A stretch of 64,000 nucleotides of DNA from Maribacter sp. (GTDB taxonomy: Bacteria; Bacteroidota; Bacteroidia; Flavobacteriales; Flavobacteriaceae): the NCBI GenBank assembly GCA_020629285.1, contig JAHDDP010000015.1:20402-84401 (forward strand), given 5' to 3'. This document shows positions 61,045 to 64,000 of this stretch, in pieces. The position numbers and the translations under genes are program-made. Under the pieces are notes generated by a model, which saw only the letters and a program-made list of their open reading frames with translations, did no database searches and was not told the origin of the DNA. Within the stretch, counting starts at the first letter, position 1, and every line of letters starts with the position of its first letter.

Positions 61045-62184
61045 ACCATAAATAAACTAGCGATTAAAAAAGAAAATATTTCAAAAGAACGCCTAGACAA
61101 TTTAGGTATTTCCAATGTACAATTTTTAAGTGCAGCATCAAAACGCGCATTAGAATGGCCAGATGTTGGCAATGAATGGTTTGTAGAATTTGAGCCGTTA
61201 AAACCTTTATTGGGAGATTTAGCATATGAAGAAGGGGTCTGTAGAAGAGATCCTAGCGCCATTATAAAAGAAAACGGTATGTATTATGTTTGGTACAGCA
61301 AAAGTATAGGTGCCACACAAGGTTTTGCCGGAGATATAGAAAATGATAAAGTCTTTCCTTGGGATCGTTGCGATATATGGTATGCCACTTCTAAAGATGG
61401 TTGGACATGGAAAGAAGAAGGAATAGCGGTCAAAAGAGGAGATTCTGGTTCTTTTGATGACCGTTCAGTCTTTACGGTAGAAATAATGCAACATGATGGT
61501 AAATATTACCTCAGTTACCAAACCGTTAAAAGTCCATATACCGTTAGGGTGAAAAATCAAGTAGGATTAGCTTGGTCAGATTCCCCAAATGGTCCTTGGC
61601 ACAAATTACCGGAACCGATTCTTTCACCAGCCGATAACGGTGTATGGTCGGGTGAGGAAGATAATAGGTTTAAAGTCGAAAAAAAAGGAGATTTTGATAG
61701 TCATAAGGTTCATGATCCATGTATTCTACCTTATAAAGGTAAATTTTATCTGTATTATAAAGGAGAGCAGATGGGTGAGCAGATTACGTTTGGTGGTCGT
61801 CAAATTAGACATGGTGTCGCCATTGCGGATAATCCTTTAGGACCCTACGAAAAATCGGTATACAATCCCATCAGCAATAGTGGTCATGAAATTTGTGTGT
61901 GGCCCTATAATGATGGTATAGCGTCATTGATTACTACTGACGGACCTGAGAAAAATACCATACAATGGTCACCTGACGGTATCAATTTTGAAATTGTATC
62001 GAGCATTCAAAATGCACCACACGCAATAGGTTTAAACAGAACGGTGAGCACTAATGATAGTCCAGTAGAAATACTGAAATGGGGATTGACCCACATTTAC
62101 AATAACGATGACTATCAAAGTATACAAAGATTTTCAGCATATAATAAAACATCACATACAGCAATAGGAGAAAAAGCAATATAA
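61045..62184 (+). CDS. GH117 exo-hydrolase with disrupted 5' end
   Basis: The frame is open from 61045 (after stops at 61030 and 61042) to 62184. It encodes the complete GH117 body: SAASKR (the SxAxxR motif), [34 protein letters not shown] and [10 protein letters not shown]. It is highly similar to the GH117 at 19696. No ATG, GTG or TTG precedes the SxAxxR motif; a TTG at 61210 would delete it. The leader lies upstream in other frames, so the protein is either a decaying pseudogene, a non-canonically started cytoplasmic form, or affected by sequence errors. The MDR and SDR dehydrogenase genes follow after 2 and 25 nt. Confidence 0.7.
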   Translation, partial: TINKLAIKKENISKERLDNLGISNVQFLSAASKRALEWPDVGNEWFVEFEPLKPLLGDLAYEEGVCRRDPSAIIKENGMYYVWYSKSIGATQGFAGDIENDKVFPWDRCDIWYATSKDGWTWKEEGIAVKRGDSGSFDDRSVFTVEIMQHDGKYYLSYQTVKSPYTVRVKNQVGLAWSDSPNGPWHKLPEPILSPADNGVWSGEEDNRFKVEKKGDFDSHKVHDPCILPYKGKFYLYYKGEQMGEQITFGGRQIRHGVAIADNPLGPYEKSVYNPISNSGHEICVWPYNDGIASLITTDGPEKNTIQWSPDGINFEIVSSIQNAPHAIGLNRTVSTNDSPVEILKWGLTHIYNNDDYQSIQRFSAYNKTSHTAIGEKAI

Positions 62185-62186
62185 AA

Positions 62187-63203
62187 ATGATAGCAACACA
62201 GTACAAAGGCGATAAAACATTTTCTGTAATAGAAAAAGAAATGGAAGCTCCTGCAAAGGGGGAAGTTAGAATAAAAGTGGCATACGTAGGTGTATGTGGT
62301 ACAGATGTACATATCTATCATGGTATGATGGATAAGCGCGTAAGCATACCAGAGACCATTGGTCATGAAATGTCAGGAACAATTGATGCAATAGGCGAAG
62401 GTGTAGATGGTTACAACGTAGGCGATAAAATTGTGGTTAGACCGTTAGATGATAGAAAGGTAAAACCATCTGATAAAGGATTTAATCATATTTGCGAGGA
62501 GCTAAAGTTTATAGGTATTGATAGCCCGGGTGCTATGCAACAGTACTGGAACGTGCCAGCTTTTACACTTCATAAATTAAAAGAAGAAACAGATTTAAAA
62601 TTAGCAGCTTTAATAGAACCATTATCGGTAGCCGTTCATGACGTGCGCATGGGCGAATTAAAAGCAGGTGAGACAGCAGTAGTTTTGGGCGGTGGACCTA
62701 TTGGTCTTTTGGTCGCTTTGGTAGCCAAGGAAAAAGGCGCTCAGGTTGTCGTATCCGAAGTAAATGAAACTAGAATAGCAAAGGCAAAAGAATTAGGTCT
62801 TGATGCTATAAACCCAATAAATACTGATTTGGTGACTTATGTAAAGAGTAAGACCGATCATAAGGGCGCAGACGTCGTATTCGAGGTTGCAGGGGTGCAA
62901 CCGGCATTAGATATTATGACAGAGGTTGCCGGTATTAGAGGTAGAATAGTAATGGTTGCCATACATGGTCAAAAGAAAGAAGTTGATCTTTTTAAATTCT
63001 TTTGGAAAGAACTAAAACTTATAGGAGCTAGAGTATATGAGAAAGAAGACTATGAAAAGGCCATAAGCTTAATTACAGCGAACGAATTGCCGTTTAATGA
63101 TATGATTACAGATGTACAGCCGCTAAAGAACATACAAACGGTATTTGAAAATATAGATAAAAACCCTGACGGATTAAAAGTCTTGATGGATTGTCAATCT
63201 TAA
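62187..63203 (+). CDS. MDR dehydrogenase, probable 2-keto-3-deoxy-L-galactonate 5-dehydrogenase
   Basis: A 338-residue medium-chain dehydrogenase. Catalytic-site residues are in GVCGTDVHIYHG, IGHEMSG and LIEPLSVAVH; the NAD motif is VLGGGPIGLLVAL. The structural-zinc cysteine loop is missing: the segment VRPLDDRKVKPSDKGFNHIC keeps one Cys. It pairs with an SDR of KduD type. In agar degraders such a pair oxidises 2-keto-3-deoxy-L-galactonate at C5 and reduces the diketo product to KDG, the end of 3,6-anhydro-L-galactose catabolism. Placement right after GH117, which releases that sugar, supports the assignment. Other sugar-acid substrates remain possible. Confidence 0.75.
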   Translation: MIATQYKGDKTFSVIEKEMEAPAKGEVRIKVAYVGVCGTDVHIYHGMMDKRVSIPETIGHEMSGTIDAIGEGVDGYNVGDKIVVRPLDDRKVKPSDKGFNHICEELKFIGIDSPGAMQQYWNVPAFTLHKLKEETDLKLAALIEPLSVAVHDVRMGELKAGETAVVLGGGPIGLLVALVAKEKGAQVVVSEVNETRIAKAKELGLDAINPINTDLVTYVKSKTDHKGADVVFEVAGVQPALDIMTEVAGIRGRIVMVAIHGQKKEVDLFKFFWKELKLIGARVYEKEDYEKAISLITANELPFNDMITDVQPLKNIQTVFENIDKNPDGLKVLMDCQS

Positions 63204-63228
63204 CTAAGAACTAAAATTTTATAAGAAA

Positions 63229-63999
63229 ATGGGAGTACTGGATAAATTCAGTTTAAAAGGAAAAACAGCATTGGTAACCGGTTGTAAAAGAGGTATAGGT
63301 AAAGCTATGGCTGTAGGACTTGCAGAGGCTGGTGCAAACATCATTGGTGTAAGTGCCACCTTAGAGGCAAGCGGTAGTGATGTAGAAAAGGAAGTAAAAG
63401 CATTAGGTAGAGATTTTAAAGCCTATGCATGTGATTTTAGTGATAGAAAAGCGTTGTACGGTTTTATATCCGATGTAAAAAATGACTTTCCTGTTATAGA
63501 TATTTTGGTAAATAATGCGGGTACCATATTAAGGGCACCGGCTGTGGAACACTCAGATGAGTTATGGGACAAAGTAATAGAGGTCAACCAAAATGCCCAA
63601 TTCATCTTAACCAGGGAAATAGGTAAGGAAATGGTGAGCCGTAAATCAGGAAAGGTAATTTTCACGGCATCTTTATTAACCTACCAAGGTGGTATTACAG
63701 TACCGGGTTATGCGGCTAGTAAAGGTGCTATAGGTCAGTTGACTATGGCATTCGCAAATGAATGGGCAGGTAGTGGCGTAAATGTAAATGCTATTGCACC
63801 GGGCTACATAAGTACCGATAATACAGAGGCATTACGTAATAATCCAGAGCGCGCTAACTCAATTCTTGCAAGAATACCTGCAGGGCGTTGGGGCGAACCT
63901 GAAGATTTTGCAGGTCCTGTAGTCTTTTTAGCTTCGGACGCAGCAGCATATATGAACGGAAGCATCACTCTGGTAGACGGAGGTTGGATGGGTAGATAA
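63229..63999 (+). CDS. SDR oxidoreductase, KduD-like (2,5-diketo-3-deoxy-galactonate/gluconate 5-reductase)
   Basis: A 256-residue short-chain dehydrogenase. The NAD-binding motif is VTGCKRGIGKAM, followed by NNAG, the catalytic Ser region FTASLLTYQGG, the YxxxK motif in YAASKGAIGQ and the C-terminal SDAAAYMNGSITLVDGGW. Length and segments fit KduD, which interconverts 2,5-diketo-3-deoxy-gluconate and KDG. With the preceding MDR it would convert 2-keto-3-deoxy-L-galactonate to KDG. The stop is at 63997-63999, so the gene is complete at the window edge. Genes for anhydro-galactose dehydrogenase and cycloisomerase would be expected beyond. Confidence 0.83.
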   Translation: MGVLDKFSLKGKTALVTGCKRGIGKAMAVGLAEAGANIIGVSATLEASGSDVEKEVKALGRDFKAYACDFSDRKALYGFISDVKNDFPVIDILVNNAGTILRAPAVEHSDELWDKVIEVNQNAQFILTREIGKEMVSRKSGKVIFTASLLTYQGGITVPGYAASKGAIGQLTMAFANEWAGSGVNVNAIAPGYISTDNTEALRNNPERANSILARIPAGRWGEPEDFAGPVVFLASDAAAYMNGSITLVDGGWMGR

Positions 64000-64000
64000 T

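Noticed and set aside
61210..61212. TTG as the start of the third GH117
   Set aside because: It would remove the SxAxxR motif, which is encoded in frame just upstream and is conserved in the family.
1..64000. CRISPR arrays, insertion sequences, tRNA or rRNA genes
   Set aside because: No regularly spaced repeats, transposase motifs or RNA-gene-like sequences were seen on reading through.

Overview
The window reads as one large red-algal galactan (porphyran/agar) utilisation region of a marine member of the Bacteroidota, most likely Flavobacteriaceae of the Zobellia/Maribacter kind. The evidence is AT-rich DNA, a SusC/SusD pair, many Sec-exported and lipoprotein enzymes, seven S1 sulfatases, three GH16 endo-hydrolases, two GH29, three GH117, one GH2 and a P450 demethylation operon. 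No rRNA, tRNA, CRISPR array, transposase or integrase was seen.

Layout. 1-3515 (minus): uxaB (cut by the window edge), uxaA and a zinc dehydrogenase, a set that fits L-galactonate -> D-tagaturonate -> D-altronate -> 2-keto-3-deoxy-D-gluconate (KDG). 3602-5158 (minus): GH29. 5356-24448 (plus): six sulfatases, GH2, GH16, a second GH29, GH117, aldose 1-epimerase and a RhaT-like sugar permease. 24479-35137 (minus): susC, susD, a giant FG-GAP/ASPIC lipoprotein, a PorA-like GH16 and a seventh sulfatase. 35527-39644 (minus): an AraC regulator, a second GH117 and a DUF5060 TIM-barrel protein. 39736-48486 (plus): an unusual exported redox operon (Gfo/Idh/MocA oxidoreductase, cytochrome-fused PSD1 protein, DUF1501 protein, NHL propeller, DUF2231-cytochrome-LRR protein; three carry twin-arginine leaders), followed by a convergent AraC regulator. 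49533-54199 (plus): P450, ferredoxin, ferredoxin reductase, zinc alcohol dehydrogenase and esterase, i.e. 6-O-methyl-galactose demethylation with formaldehyde disposal. 54182-56906 (minus): a DctPQM TRAP transporter. 57199-63999 (plus): GH16 agarase lipoprotein, a TPR-HTH regulator, a third GH117 with a broken 5' end, and an MDR plus SDR dehydrogenase pair fitting the last steps of 3,6-anhydro-L-galactose catabolism.

How it fits together (inference from family knowledge). Surface GH16 enzymes cut agar and porphyran. SusCD imports the oligosaccharides. Sulfatases, GH29 (probably alpha-L-galactosidase), GH117 (anhydro-galactosidase) and GH2 dismantle them in the periplasm. The P450 system removes 6-O-methyl groups. 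L-galactose (left edge) and 3,6-anhydro-L-galactose (right edge) would both converge on KDG.

Most notable observations: (i) a direct-repeat operator placed exactly 32 nt upstream of a TAnnTT box at three separate promoters of agar-type genes; (ii) the Tat/cytochrome operon as a candidate undescribed periplasmic sugar-oxidation module; (iii) a GH2 that appears to lack its acid/base glutamate; (iv) a decayed 5' end on the third GH117. Functional assignments rest on motifs and context read by eye; no database search was run.
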